Counted from the stretch's first letter, positions 40,217 through 49,180 are shown. The stretch is DNA of 64,000 nt from Lachnospiraceae bacterium (GCA_016280395.1 JAEEGQ010000151.1:47127-111126), one strand, 5' to 3'. The notes: generated by a model from the sequence alone, not told the origin. Numbers and translations are program-made.

Positions 40217-40990
40217 ATGGGGAATCTAGATGCAAAAAAAATCGGTAGCTTTATCAAATGGAAACGGGAATCATTAGGACTCACTCAAAAAGGACTTGGG
40301 CTTACTCTTAATCGATCCGATAAGAGCATATCCAAATGGGAAAGAGGTGAGAGCATACCGCCAATAGATATTATCCTTGATCTCGCGCGTGAACTGAAAT
40401 GTGAAGAAACAGAAATACTTCGAGGGACGGTGCATGCCTTCGATCTGGACGGACAATATGCGGGTCTCTTCCTGTTTAATAAGAACGCAGAAAACAAAAT
40501 AGTATACAGAGATATCATCTTTGATTTTGGCGACTTGAATGACGTAATAAAAATGAACAATATCTTAATGTTCATGAAGCTTGATGATGCGAGAAGATAC
40601 GAAAGTGGTTATTTTGGGTTGCTCACAGCGTGTAGGCCCCAAACCATCACAGTATGCAGCAAAAAAGAAAAAGAAGAATATATCAGCTTAAAAGAGCTTT
40701 TTCTTAAAGAAATTGGAACATATAATCCGGATAGTAGCATGATAGGGAATTTTATCCAGGCAGCGCTGTGCAATCTCTGGGACGGAGTTTATTATTCCCT
40801 TTATGGCTATAGGGCAGAAGACTTAATTAAAATGGAAGCAGATGATCTCGATTATTTTGATTCGGATGATATTTTTGAATTCCTTAGCTATAAGGAAACA
40901 ATTGAAGTCTTGACTGCATTTAAAACCGCTTATTTTGACTCAATAAAGAAACGCGTGATCCAAAGCAAAGAAAGAAAAATGGCACAATAG
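40217..40990 (+). CDS. XRE-family regulator, copy 1 of a tandem pair
   Basis: 257 aa, ATG preceded by AGGAGG. The N-terminal HTH (IGSFIKWKRESLGLTQKGLGLTLNRSDKSISKWERGESIPPIDIILDLARELKC) is a standard Cro/C1 domain. The C-terminal 170 residues are an uncharacterised domain shared with the next gene (NLWDGVYYSLYG / NLWDQIYYSICD; AFKTAYFDSIKKRV / TFRDKYFDAIKKHI). A ligand- or partner-sensing role of that domain is likely but unknown. A CGGGAGATA element lies about 50 nt upstream of both genes at similar distance from the -10. Confidence 0.78.
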   Translation: MGNLDAKKIGSFIKWKRESLGLTQKGLGLTLNRSDKSISKWERGESIPPIDIILDLARELKCEETEILRGTVHAFDLDGQYAGLFLFNKNAENKIVYRDIIFDFGDLNDVIKMNNILMFMKLDDARRYESGYFGLLTACRPQTITVCSKKEKEEYISLKELFLKEIGTYNPDSSMIGNFIQAALCNLWDGVYYSLYGYRAEDLIKMEADDLDYFDSDDIFEFLSYKETIEVLTAFKTAYFDSIKKRVIQSKERKMAQ

Positions 40991-41213
40991 CTATATGTTT
41001 TGCACCTACCGACAACAGAGCAGGTGTAGGAAAACAAGAGTGAGCTATCGCCGCTTTCACGTTCCGAGTCATTGTTGAAAGTATTGCAATCTATAGTAAA
41101 GCACTTCTTTTCTAGTCTCCGAGCCTTTTAAAAACAGTCGAACGAGATGTCTCCCGACGGGAGATACAGGATTTTTTCATGTTGAGTATAATTATCGCAG
41201 GAGGATTTCCACG

Positions 41214-41966
41214 ATGAATAATATAGATACACGAAAAACCGGAGAATTTATACGCGCACGTCGAGAGCTACTTAATCTTACGCAAGAAGAACTGGGGCTG
41301 AAACTGCATCGCAGCAATAAAAGCGTTAGCAAGTGGGAATGTGGAAGAAGTGCTCCGTCAGCTGATATTTTGGCAGATCTTGCGGAAGCATTAAAGTGTA
41401 CGGAAGGTGAAATACTTTCTGGAAAGATGGAAAACATAAGCGATGATGAAGACCGGTTCGACCGATTCGCAAATCTATTTTGGTTTCACAAAACAGATAA
41501 AACTAAAATGATGTATGAAGATTTGGTCTACGAGTTTTCTGACGCAGAAAAGATTTATAATGCTTTATTTTACATTCACGCCGAAGAGGATTTTTATGAG
41601 TGCGGGCATCATGGTGCGCTCACAGAATGCGCAGACAGAGTACGCGTCCGCGAAACAGACGAAGAAAAGGAATATGTTCGACTGGAAACGCTTTTATGGG
41701 AAGGAATAGAAAAGTATGATCCCGGAGCTCGTTACATAGAAGATTATATCCATCACATGATAATAAATTTATGGGATCAGATTTATTATAGTATATGCGA
41801 CGTCAGTACTGAACGACTAAAAGACATGAAGGCGAACATGACGTTCTTCCAACCGGACGTCTGGTGGTATTTTGTTGATTATGAAGCCCTGAGGCGCATA
41901 GTCCTTACCTTTAGGGATAAATATTTCGATGCCATAAAAAAGCATATACTTTGGTCTAGGAGCTGA
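41214..41966 (+). CDS. XRE-family regulator, copy 2 of a tandem pair
   Basis: 250 aa, ATG preceded by GCAGGAGG. HTH: GEFIRARRELLNLTQEELGLKLHRSNKSVSKWECGRSAPSADILADLAEALKC. The C-terminal domain is paralogous to that of the gene 220 bp upstream; identity is moderate by eye, so the duplication is not recent. The upstream region has an exact inverted repeat TCTCCC-GAC-GGGAGA at about 41149-41163 and a TATAAT box, a plausible shared operator for the two regulators. Confidence 0.76.
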   Translation: MNNIDTRKTGEFIRARRELLNLTQEELGLKLHRSNKSVSKWECGRSAPSADILADLAEALKCTEGEILSGKMENISDDEDRFDRFANLFWFHKTDKTKMMYEDLVYEFSDAEKIYNALFYIHAEEDFYECGHHGALTECADRVRVRETDEEKEYVRLETLLWEGIEKYDPGARYIEDYIHHMIINLWDQIYYSICDVSTERLKDMKANMTFFQPDVWWYFVDYEALRRIVLTFRDKYFDAIKKHILWSRS

Positions 41967-42043
41967 AACGGAGAAGGTGACAGTTCATCTAAAAGCTAAG
42001 GCACTTGATCTTAGATGCAACACCGCATATAAAATTTTCTTCA

Positions 42044-42062
42044 TGGTGCAAATGATGCACCA
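42044..42062. promoter_or_regulatory. Palindrome TGGTGCA-N5-TGCACCA
   Basis: A perfect 7-bp inverted repeat in the 230-bp gap before the next gene. Typical size for a dimeric repressor operator; the cognate regulator is unknown but two XRE proteins are encoded just upstream. Confidence 0.45.
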
Positions 42063-42199
42063 ACTAGCGACCTAAGACATGATACAATATATAGCAGATA
42101 GGATTTCTTGAGGCGAAAAATACAGCAAGGTTAGAAACTGAAAACTCGAAAATAAAGACAACTGGACACTGGACTGCACAGAAGAGGAGCGAACAACAA

Positions 42200-42988
42200 T
42201 TGGCGGCTATAGAAAGTTATAGGGATGAACAACCAATATCAAGTTGGAAAAAAACAGATATTATCAAATGCATAGAACTCCTTTCGAAAGGAAACCCGGT
42301 TTCATTATCTATCGACAAAGTGAAGAAAATGAAACTAGATGACCTAAAACTGTTGTTTCTTGAGAAAAGCACTTTCGGAAAATTTACTTCTCAATACCAT
42401 AATTACACGGCTTTATATCATATAAATTATAATCTTATTACTTCACTTAAAGACGAGGAGATCGAGCCTATACTCGAACAAAAAAAAGAGAAAAAAGCAG
42501 AAATAGAGAGACCAAGAAAGGGAAATATTGCATATACCGTGTGGCACGACAGAGGAGATTACAAAGCTCCTGAAACCATCGTTCTAATGGATGTGAACAT
42601 GACACTAAAAGGCTCATACATAATAGTTACAGACGATGACGGTAAGGAATTGGTACGAAAAAAAATTCATGGCAGCGGAGTGGAAATTTTATACACTCCG
42701 GAATATCTAAATTTCGCGAGAGGTATTGACAGTAATTTGCGTTTTTTATACCGCAAATACTGGCATTCATTCTCAGCAATTAAGCGCTTTGCGGAAGAGC
42801 AGACCGTGAATAATAGGCATGATATTGAAATTGAACATCTGGGCGAGAAAACCAATAATCCCTGGAGGGATAGATACGGAAGAAGCCTAACTGATAACGA
42901 GGCTATCCGCTATAATGGTTGTAATGTTCTTTTTCCTTTCTGCGAAGCAGTAGCTAAGATATTAGAAAATAATAGCACCAAACAATAA
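42200..42988 (+). CDS. Unknown protein, short paralogue of the next gene (TTG start)
   Basis: 262 aa starting at TTG with AGAGGAG about 10 nt upstream. It aligns end to end with the first 265 residues of the next gene: PISSWKKTDIIKCIELLSKGNPVSLSI / PLSAWKKEDIIQRIEQFSKDNRISLSI; RKYWHSFSAIKRFAEEQT / RNYWKSFSAIKRLAENQT; NPWRDRYGRSLTDNEAIR / NPWRDKFGREISDNEALR. It contains no catalytic motif I recognise. It lacks the C-terminal DNA-binding module that its paralogue has, so the pair may form subunits with and without DNA binding. Confidence 0.6.
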   Translation: MAAIESYRDEQPISSWKKTDIIKCIELLSKGNPVSLSIDKVKKMKLDDLKLLFLEKSTFGKFTSQYHNYTALYHINYNLITSLKDEEIEPILEQKKEKKAEIERPRKGNIAYTVWHDRGDYKAPETIVLMDVNMTLKGSYIIVTDDDGKELVRKKIHGSGVEILYTPEYLNFARGIDSNLRFLYRKYWHSFSAIKRFAEEQTVNNRHDIEIEHLGEKTNNPWRDRYGRSLTDNEAIRYNGCNVLFPFCEAVAKILENNSTKQ

Positions 42989-43155
42989 TAGAGCCATACA
43001 GGACAATACGAAAAAGACAAGAAATAGTTAAAAAACACTATTTTGATGTCAACTTACAATTTGTACTTGCTATAATGGAATTATATAGCAGCAACGTCAG
43101 CATGATAAAAACTACTTTCAAGAAGAATTATCACTGAAAGAGGAGCAAACAATAG

Positions 43156-44445
43156 TTGAGGGCACAAGAGAATACTAGAGAAGAACGACCGTTATCTGCA
43201 TGGAAAAAAGAAGATATAATCCAGCGGATAGAACAATTCTCTAAAGACAACCGTATATCGCTATCCATTGCGAAACTAAAAGGGCTCGACGAGGAAGTAT
43301 TAAAAAGTATGTTCCTTCAAAGAGCTCTGTTTAGCAAGTCAAAAAATCCGCCGCATGCCGCGCCTTATTACATTGATTATCGACAGGTTTCCTTGATACG
43401 TGAAAGAGACATTGACGCGTTTGTTGCCCAGGTCAAATGGGAGAAGTCGGAAAAAGAAAAGTCCAGAAGAGGCGGGATCGCATATACTGTTTCAAACGTG
43501 GCTTACGGGCGCAAGACAAACGAAATACGCGTCCTTCTTGATGTAAATATTACGTTCAAAGATAAAGATGTAATCGTTACAGATGATGACGGGATAGAGC
43601 TGCTGAGAAGGGAATTTCGAGAGAACGAAACCACAATCCTATACGCCCCCGAGAACCTTAATTCTATCAGATTTCTTAACAATAACCTGCGTTCTCTTTA
43701 TAGAAACTATTGGAAATCATTCTCTGCCATAAAAAGGTTAGCAGAGAACCAGACGCGGACAGGCAGGCACGATGTAGAAATTAAATATCACGGGATCACG
43801 CTCACTAATCCATGGCGGGATAAATTTGGCCGCGAGATAAGCGACAACGAGGCCCTCCGGACAAGAGGTTGGGATGTGTTGAATCAATTCTGCCAGGAAG
43901 CGCTAAAATACCTAAAAGAACATGAATCCGACGAACCGATTAGCGAAGTAAAAGAGTCGGCAGCGCCAAACAAAGCCGCAGCGCAGACATATAAGGATCT
44001 GGACGGAAGAGAGTATGAGAGCTTATCAAAACTCTGCAAGGACAACAAGATAGACTATCAAAAATGCTATCATTATTACAAAAAGAGCGGAGACCTGGAG
44101 GAAGCTATCAGAAAATGCCTGCAAACTCCTTTAAAAGAAAAGCCAAATAAATCCTCATCGGTAAGGAAAAGTAAAGGCGAAAAGCAGGTAAGCGCTACTC
44201 GTGCTATGAAAGCAAGCAAGTATACAGGGCCGGAAGCAGAGAAAAACTATGCCTCATGGGAAGATGAAATAAGGTATTTGGATGCAGATGATGTAAGCCG
44301 GCTCTTGAAAATAGGTAGAAGCAACGCATACCGCATTATAAGAGAGGTAAACGGTATTATTAAAAAAGAGCATCCTAATGCTTTAATAATAAGCGGCAGA
44401 GTTAGTTTTGTTGATCTAAAAGAATATCTAAGACCACAACGATGA
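43156..44445 (+). CDS. Unknown protein with C-terminal excisionase-like HTH (TTG start)
   Basis: 429 aa, TTG start with AGAGGAG at the same distance as in its shorter paralogue. Residues 1-265 match that paralogue. A linker then carries a YKDLDGREYESLSKLCKDNKIDYQKCYHYYKKSG repeat-like segment, and the last 60 residues form an HTH: YLDADDVSRLLKIGRSNAYRIIREVN ... GRVSFVDLKEYL. The same module constitutes the whole of the next small protein (44501-44692). It is likely a DNA-binding component of a small accessory system; function unknown. Confidence 0.6.
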   Translation: MRAQENTREERPLSAWKKEDIIQRIEQFSKDNRISLSIAKLKGLDEEVLKSMFLQRALFSKSKNPPHAAPYYIDYRQVSLIRERDIDAFVAQVKWEKSEKEKSRRGGIAYTVSNVAYGRKTNEIRVLLDVNITFKDKDVIVTDDDGIELLRREFRENETTILYAPENLNSIRFLNNNLRSLYRNYWKSFSAIKRLAENQTRTGRHDVEIKYHGITLTNPWRDKFGREISDNEALRTRGWDVLNQFCQEALKYLKEHESDEPISEVKESAAPNKAAAQTYKDLDGREYESLSKLCKDNKIDYQKCYHYYKKSGDLEEAIRKCLQTPLKEKPNKSSSVRKSKGEKQVSATRAMKASKYTGPEAEKNYASWEDEIRYLDADDVSRLLKIGRSNAYRIIREVNGIIKKEHPNALIISGRVSFVDLKEYLRPQR

Positions 44446-44500
44446 TCGCTCGAGCAAACAAGTCAAGAAAATAACCAACTCATGAAAGGCAAGGTTCAGC

Positions 44501-44692
44501 ATGGAGACACCGAAATTCGATTTTGAATATTATGATGTTAAAAAAATAATGCAGATCTGTCATGTTGGCCAAAACAAGGCATATCAGATTATTCAGGAAT
44601 TAAATGCCTTGGCCAAAGAAAGCAATCCGGAGACAATAATAATCAAGGGAAAAGCAAAGTCGGAATATGTTCACAGATACCTGAAAGAATGA
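44501..44692 (+). CDS. Excisionase-like small HTH protein
   Basis: 63 aa, ATG preceded by AAAGGCAAGG. FEYYDVKKIMQICHVGQNKAYQIIQELN ... GKAKSEYVHRYLKE is a MerR/excisionase-type winged helix and is homologous to the C-terminus of the preceding protein. It overlaps the next gene as ATGA. With a tyrosine recombinase at 46459-47547 in the same region it could be a recombination directionality factor, or simply a regulator. Confidence 0.6.
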   Translation: METPKFDFEYYDVKKIMQICHVGQNKAYQIIQELNALAKESNPETIIIKGKAKSEYVHRYLKE

Positions 44693-45243
44693 GTAAGAGG
44701 AGTTCTATTACTCTCCATGAACCAATGCGAAGCAGGGAGGGATTATATAAAATGTTACGAGAGAATGAAAAAAAGGCGATTGCTTTAGTTGTCAAGGCGG
44801 TATGCGAGGAAATGTTACATATCGAAATACCTCCCGTAATATACAAACGTATACCGGAAATGACTGCACCAAATCAACAAATCCTCACAACAGTCGGAGG
44901 GAATTCATATGCGACAATATTCATAGATCCGGCTCTTGAATGGACTAATATAATAGTATGTGCGGTAGCCCATGAACTACGCCATATCAAACAGTATTAT
45001 GATGTAAACTTTGACGCAAGAAAATATAAACAGCCGCATGAGTTGACGTTCGAAGAGTACAATCTTCAGCCGGAAGAAATAGATGCAAATGCGTTCGGTG
45101 AGATTGCCATGTTGATGCTAACTGATAGCAAGCCTCGGTGGAATGGGATGACTGAAAAAATCAAAGCGGCAATAGGTGATCGAAAACGGGAGATATTGAA
45201 GACGGAATTTGGGATAAATAATGTTGAGAATAATGTTGAATGA
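44689..45243 (+). CDS. Putative zinc metallopeptidase (HExxH, ImmA/IrrE-like layout)
   Basis: 184 aa, ATG overlapping the preceding stop as ATGA. AVAHELRHIKQYYD provides HExxH in a helix, and PEEIDANAFGEIAML about 35 residues later provides a third-ligand glutamate in an E-x-x-A context like that of ImmA/IrrE proteases. Such enzymes cleave repressors, often XRE-type, encoded nearby. Two XRE regulators lie 3-4 kb upstream, so a regulator-protease relationship is possible but the genes are not adjacent. Confidence 0.6.
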   Translation: MSKRSSITLHEPMRSREGLYKMLRENEKKAIALVVKAVCEEMLHIEIPPVIYKRIPEMTAPNQQILTTVGGNSYATIFIDPALEWTNIIVCAVAHELRHIKQYYDVNFDARKYKQPHELTFEEYNLQPEEIDANAFGEIAMLMLTDSKPRWNGMTEKIKAAIGDRKREILKTEFGINNVENNVE

Positions 45244-45340
45244 GAAAGGTCTGTAAGTAGAAATGAGCTCAACAAAGGACAAAAGAAAAGAGAGGTCTGC
45301 CCTCCTTTTCGTCTAGACACTAGGAAGGAGGAGACTGATA

Positions 45341-46447
45341 ATGACTTTAGAAGTGATTGAAAACAATGTAGTGGCACTTCTCAAAGAAAATGATATCTAT
45401 TCGCACTTCACCGAAGACTTTATCAAGGAGAGATATTACCCGGATCTCCCTTTTTACAGAGAATACTACTTTGAAGACTTTCTCAATGGCAGGCGCAACA
45501 GGCTTGACATGGTGACGTTTTTCGATAAAAAAGAATATGAAAAATATAGTCAGTTTAATCAACAGCCATATAGCTATTACGAAATGCCAAAGGGCTATTA
45601 CTGGCTGGCCAACTGTCTGCAGCTCGTAACAAGGAATTACAAAGAGGACATGCCTCTGATACCGACCCTTTTCATATATTCATTCTTGATGGAAGCTGAC
45701 AGTATCGTACAAACGTCCTATGATAGCATTCTTAGTGACGCGCGAAAAAAGATCAAAGACAACCAGTATGAAATCCCTCGTTCGAATCAAAAACATTTTA
45801 TGCCTATCCCGCAAGCGGTTGAAGACTTATGCTGGTCCATAAAAAGGGGAGAAGCGGGACTCACTGATGATGTCTTGTTAAAGATGATTTATGATGCAAC
45901 GGAAAACTATTGCACAAAATATGCGATCGTAAAAACTACCTGCAGTGAGGCAACCAGAGAAGCCTTTCGCAAAGCCCAGATGGCATTTTCAGAAGATATT
46001 GGAAGAGTGATCCAGGGCAAATCCCCGTTATTCTTGCCGGAAAGTGAGGGCGATTATACGGACGGGATCGACAGTTTTAAAAAAGATCAAATTGAGATTG
46101 ACGGCAAGCTGTACGGCAGAGCAGATTATCTGAAAATCGCAGAAGACCACAGGTTAAAGGTTTCAGCGCACCCAATCTATGATACCATGAAGGAAATCGC
46201 AATAACCTCGGGTACCATAATCAACCGTATCCATTGTCGGAATGCAGTCATAGAAATTGAGGGCGATAAGATCATAGACATTTTTTCATACCCTAACAAT
46301 ATAGAGCAATGGAGGGAGGAATGCAGAAAAAAGGGCATAAAAGATGCATACGAAACTCCGCTAGGTAAAGTGACAGACTATGTACTTGACACCAGACACA
46401 AGATATCTTTCGGACCAGACGGCATTATGGTCTTGATATGGACTTAA
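45341..46447 (+). CDS. Hypothetical 368-aa protein
   Basis: 368 aa, ATG downstream of GGAAGGAGGAG. The N-terminal third is helical and aromatic (HFTEDFIKERYYPDLPFYREYYFEDFLNG), the C-terminal third is beta-rich (IINRIHCRNAVIEIEGDKIIDIFSY...DGIMVLIWT). No catalytic motif, signal or membrane segment. It is convergent with the recombinase gene, with only 11 nt between the two stop codons and no clear terminator. Function unknown. Confidence 0.6.
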   Translation: MTLEVIENNVVALLKENDIYSHFTEDFIKERYYPDLPFYREYYFEDFLNGRRNRLDMVTFFDKKEYEKYSQFNQQPYSYYEMPKGYYWLANCLQLVTRNYKEDMPLIPTLFIYSFLMEADSIVQTSYDSILSDARKKIKDNQYEIPRSNQKHFMPIPQAVEDLCWSIKRGEAGLTDDVLLKMIYDATENYCTKYAIVKTTCSEATREAFRKAQMAFSEDIGRVIQGKSPLFLPESEGDYTDGIDSFKKDQIEIDGKLYGRADYLKIAEDHRLKVSAHPIYDTMKEIAITSGTIINRIHCRNAVIEIEGDKIIDIFSYPNNIEQWREECRKKGIKDAYETPLGKVTDYVLDTRHKISFGPDGIMVLIWT

Positions 46448-46458
46448 TGCGGGAAAAC

Positions 46459-47547
46459 CTAGTATTTAATTGTCTTTGCGGCCTTCTCCATGTTTTTCAA
46501 TTTACTGTCGACATAATACTTCTTTGTCGTCGTGGGGGAGGAGTGGCCGAGCGCATCCTGTACAAGACCAAGATCTGAGCTGCATTCGTACAGCCGGGAG
46601 CCGTAACTCGCCCTAAGCCGATGAGGGGTGACATTCTTATCAGGCGGCACGATACCTTTAGCGTATTTTCCGACGATTTTTTCGACGGCAGCTACCGAAA
46701 TACGATAACCCTGGAGAGAATAAAAAAGCGGATCCTCCAGCGTCTTTTCCCTTGCGTCCTGAATCCTGCGTTCACCTTCGATATAGTCACGCAGAGCATC
46801 CTCGACGTCCTCATTGAAGAACACCACATCTCCGTGGGCTCCTTTGCGGACAACAGACAGGCTATGTGATTTAAAATCCACCGCGGACAGATCCGCACCC
46901 ACGAGCTCGGATACACGGATGCCGGTGCCAAGAAAAAGCATTATGATGGCAAAATCCCGCTGCCGTGTCTTCTGATAAAAACGCATACGCTGAACTGACA
47001 TTTCGACCCCTTCAGCGCTTTCAACAGCCGAAAACAGAGCCATAACCTCATCAGACGATAAACGCTTGATATTCTTTATCTTATCCTCGGGCTCTTTTCG
47101 GTGCTCGAAATTAGCCAGTGGGTTTATGCGTATATCACCGCGGTTGCAGTAGTATTGATATATCGCCCTGATCGGAGCGAGCTTCCGCTCAACAGAATCA
47201 AGGTTATTACCGGAATATCCCTCGCTCATGCATTCCCGCAGATAACTGGAATAGGCATTAAAGAAGTCGTCATTAAAGCGGTTGGTGGCAGCAGGATTCT
47301 CATCGTCCGAGATGTCCGCAAGCGTCAGATCACGGGTATCCTGAACCGTTACGCTTTCAACACTGTCTATGACATATTGAAGATAACGGATGATGTCAAA
47401 GGCATAGGCAACCCTGCTGGACCATGCAAGATTAGCCTTTGAGTTGAGCCAAGTAATCGCAAAGCCAGGGAGCTGTCGGCGCAGCTCTTCATATCTGTTT
47501 CTCAATTCTTTTTTCTTTCGTTCTCTGTAAGGATTGGTACTCGCCAT
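46459..47547 (-). CDS. Tyrosine recombinase / integrase (XerC/D-like)
   Basis: 362 aa; the start at 47547 (ASTNPYRERKKK) follows GGAGG. N-terminal SAM-like core-binding domain at about 30-150. The catalytic domain has all the expected residues: Arg I in LGTGIRVSELVG, a lysine in the beta-hairpin (VVRKGAHGD), His-x-x-Arg in TPHRLRASYG, the second His in LGHSSPTTTKKYY and the nucleophile tyrosine just after it. It could resolve plasmid multimers or mobilise the 40-48 kb region. A conserved hairpin sequence lies just upstream of it and again at 48.4 kb. Confidence 0.85.
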   Translation of the reverse strand: MASTNPYRERKKKELRNRYEELRRQLPGFAITWLNSKANLAWSSRVAYAFDIIRYLQYVIDSVESVTVQDTRDLTLADISDDENPAATNRFNDDFFNAYSSYLRECMSEGYSGNNLDSVERKLAPIRAIYQYYCNRGDIRINPLANFEHRKEPEDKIKNIKRLSSDEVMALFSAVESAEGVEMSVQRMRFYQKTRQRDFAIIMLFLGTGIRVSELVGADLSAVDFKSHSLSVVRKGAHGDVVFFNEDVEDALRDYIEGERRIQDAREKTLEDPLFYSLQGYRISVAAVEKIVGKYAKGIVPPDKNVTPHRLRASYGSRLYECSSDLGLVQDALGHSSPTTTKKYYVDSKLKNMEKAAKTIKY

Positions 47548-47621
47548 GGGACGCCTCCGCGAAATCTTTGCATAGTATCTATAAGAAAAAGCTATCTTTA
47601 TTTGAAAGATGTCTATATCAA

Positions 47622-47656
47622 AATAATACCACCCCACCCTCTGAAAATCAAGGGCG
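47622..47656. repeat. Copy 1 of a CCACCCCACCCTCTGAAAATC-type repeat
   Basis: The roughly 31-bp segment CCACCCCACCCTCTG...TCAAGGGCGAGG recurs at 48398-48432. Each copy can fold with its own flank (ACCCT with AGGGC, and CCACC with GGTGG in the second copy). The pair brackets the XRE gene at 47868-48251 and copy 1 abuts the recombinase gene. Confidence 0.55.
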
Positions 47657-47867
47657 AGGCGGCGTCGATTTAAGCTGATCCGTAAAAAAAAGATAAACCG
47701 TAAGGATTTAGCAGTAACAATTTTTACGTTTTTGCTTTAATTATTTAAGCTAATCATGTAAAAAAGTCGCCATAATAAAGCAATAATATAAAAAAGTCGA
47801 ACGTAGTCTTGTCCTTTTTCTTCACGCGTTTTTCTCCGTTAAGTCTTCGGTCTATATACTATGGTAT

Positions 47868-48251
47868 TCATTCGCTGCTATTCGGTTTTCTGCCGGCTTT
47901 CGACAGTATTTCCAGCTCCGCTGCCCGTTCGATAAGCCGTCCACGCTCGTTCGCGGGAAGCACATAGTAATAATGGAGCATTATCTCAATGTATGCCTTC
48001 AGCTCTCCGTTTGACATGATCTCGTTGGAAAGCTCAACCACGTCAGCCATATACCTATTATCATCATCTATCCCGAGAGCTTCAAGTATTTTTACCCTAT
48101 TAGCCTTTTTCGGCAGATAGTATCCATTCATGTACGCTGATACCATTGTCCTGGGAATTCCGCAGCGTCTTGAAAGCTCCGAAACGGACATGCCCTTCTC
48201 TTCCATGATCCTTCGGCAGAAAGAAGAAAAGGAATTATCTTTTGTACCCAT
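47868..48251 (-). CDS. XRE-family regulator, paralogue of the 14898-15272 repressor
   Basis: 127 aa, ATG preceded by GGAGGT. HTH: SFCRRIMEEKGMSVSELSRRCGIPRTMVSAYMNGYYLPKKANRVKILEAL. The C-terminus MLHYYYVLPANERGRLIERAAELE matches the other protein's MLHYYYALSAEDRDKLADRALELE. The two probably regulate different operons of the same replicon. Flanked on both sides by copies of the CCACCCC repeat. Confidence 0.76.
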   Translation of the reverse strand: MGTKDNSFSSFCRRIMEEKGMSVSELSRRCGIPRTMVSAYMNGYYLPKKANRVKILEALGIDDDNRYMADVVELSNEIMSNGELKAYIEIMLHYYYVLPANERGRLIERAAELEILSKAGRKPNSSE

Positions 48252-48397
48252 ATATACCTCCGGTTGCTGTCAGACGTAAGCTAGCAGGCAGTAAACAGTA
48301 TAAATAAAGGAGCTGATATCATTATTATATTCCATTTATGTAGGCTGTCAAACCATATCTAACAGGTGATATAGAGGCTTTTCATTCAAAACAAAAA

Positions 48398-48432
48398 ACC
48401 ACCCCACCCTCTGAAAATCAAGGGCGAGGTGG
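48398..48432 (-). terminator. Copy 2 of the CCACCCC repeat, terminator-like hairpin
   Basis: AAACCACC and GGTGGTTT form the outer stem around the conserved repeat, followed by T-rich sequence on the minus strand. It begins just after the stop of the 48439 gene, so this copy probably terminates that gene. Confidence 0.6.
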
Positions 48433-48438
48433 TTTTGG

Positions 48439-48882
48439 TTATTTGGAAATCGTCTGAGCTGTCATCCTGTCGGTCTTTAATGTCTTGCCGATATGAACGA
48501 TAACATTTGTCTTCAGCTTCTGGCGCATATGATCGATCTGATCATCGGTCAGGCCCTTAATAAAGACAGCCGCATCATAATCCTTTCGACCGTGCTTGCT
48601 TCTGACATCGGCAAGGTTTGTGGAAAAGGATCCCGGATAGTTGATGTACGTCCAGGACATATCTTTTTCCAGCCAGCTCAATTTCTTTGAATTATCCGGC
48701 ACAACACCGTTAAGCATTATGGGCTCAACGCAAGTGCTGGAAGAAAAATGAACGAGACCATATTCCTTTATGGCTCTACGGGTGTCTTCGCTGATCCTTC
48801 TTCGAGGACAGTGCCTGAGAAGCAATCCGAAACAGAAAGCGAACACACTGATAATAATAATTATGGCAATTATAAGACTCAT
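48439..48882 (-). CDS. Small membrane-anchored hypothetical protein
   Basis: 147 aa; the start at 48882 follows GGAGGAATAT. Residues 2-22 (SLIIAIIIIISVFAFCFGLL) form one N-terminal transmembrane helix, then RHCPRRR and a soluble domain (VHFSSSTCVEPIMLNGVVPDNSKKLSWLEKDMSWTYINYPG) ending in helices with VFIKGLTDDQIDHMRQKL. The C-terminal part has an ADP-ribosyltransferase-like flavour in gene order only, which I do not claim. It has a long leader with a terminator hairpin directly before the ribosome-binding site. Confidence 0.55.
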   Translation of the reverse strand: MSLIIAIIIIISVFAFCFGLLLRHCPRRRISEDTRRAIKEYGLVHFSSSTCVEPIMLNGVVPDNSKKLSWLEKDMSWTYINYPGSFSTNLADVRSKHGRKDYDAAVFIKGLTDDQIDHMRQKLKTNVIVHIGKTLKTDRMTAQTISK

Positions 48883-48901
48883 ATATTCCTCCATAAAAAA
48901 A

Positions 48902-48925
48902 ACGTCTCCACAAAAGCGAAGACGT
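48902..48925 (-). terminator. Leader terminator hairpin before the 48.4 kb membrane gene
   Basis: On the minus strand ACGTCTTC and GAGACGT pair, followed by TTTTTTTT and then directly GGAGGA and the ATG. Its position just before the ribosome-binding site implies attenuation. Confidence 0.6.
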
Positions 48926-49074
48926 GTTCGTGAAAGGTACGAAGGCCGCAACCTCTCACCGCTCCTTTAAATCTGCCCTACACAACACCCCTTAAAATAA
49001 GTCCGTGCGATGTGAGCTTCGTCTGGGTTGTTTAAAAACAAGCCCTATATAGTATAAAAATCTACTACACTTAC

Positions 49075-49104
49075 ATTATAGGCAGAGAATGCCTTTTTTG
49101 TCAA
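49075..49104 (-). promoter_or_regulatory. Promoter of the 48.4 kb membrane gene
   Basis: Leftward TTGACA, 18-nt spacer ending TCTGCC, TATAAT. The CTGC before the -10 recalls the shared family but the -35 and spacer length differ. The leader that follows (48926-49070) contains GGGCAGATTTAAAGGAG, very similar to a segment of the SSB leader. Confidence 0.5.
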
Positions 49105-49180
49105 CAATAATGCCGGCTTTTCAGCTTTTTTACAAAAAAAATGGGGAGTACCGTTACCGGCACTCTCCCACTTTTTTGAA

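Noticed and set aside
46459..47547. Calling the 40-48 kb region a defined integrative element
   Set aside because: A tyrosine recombinase and HTH genes are present, but I could not find a convincing pair of attachment sites or a target gene duplication.
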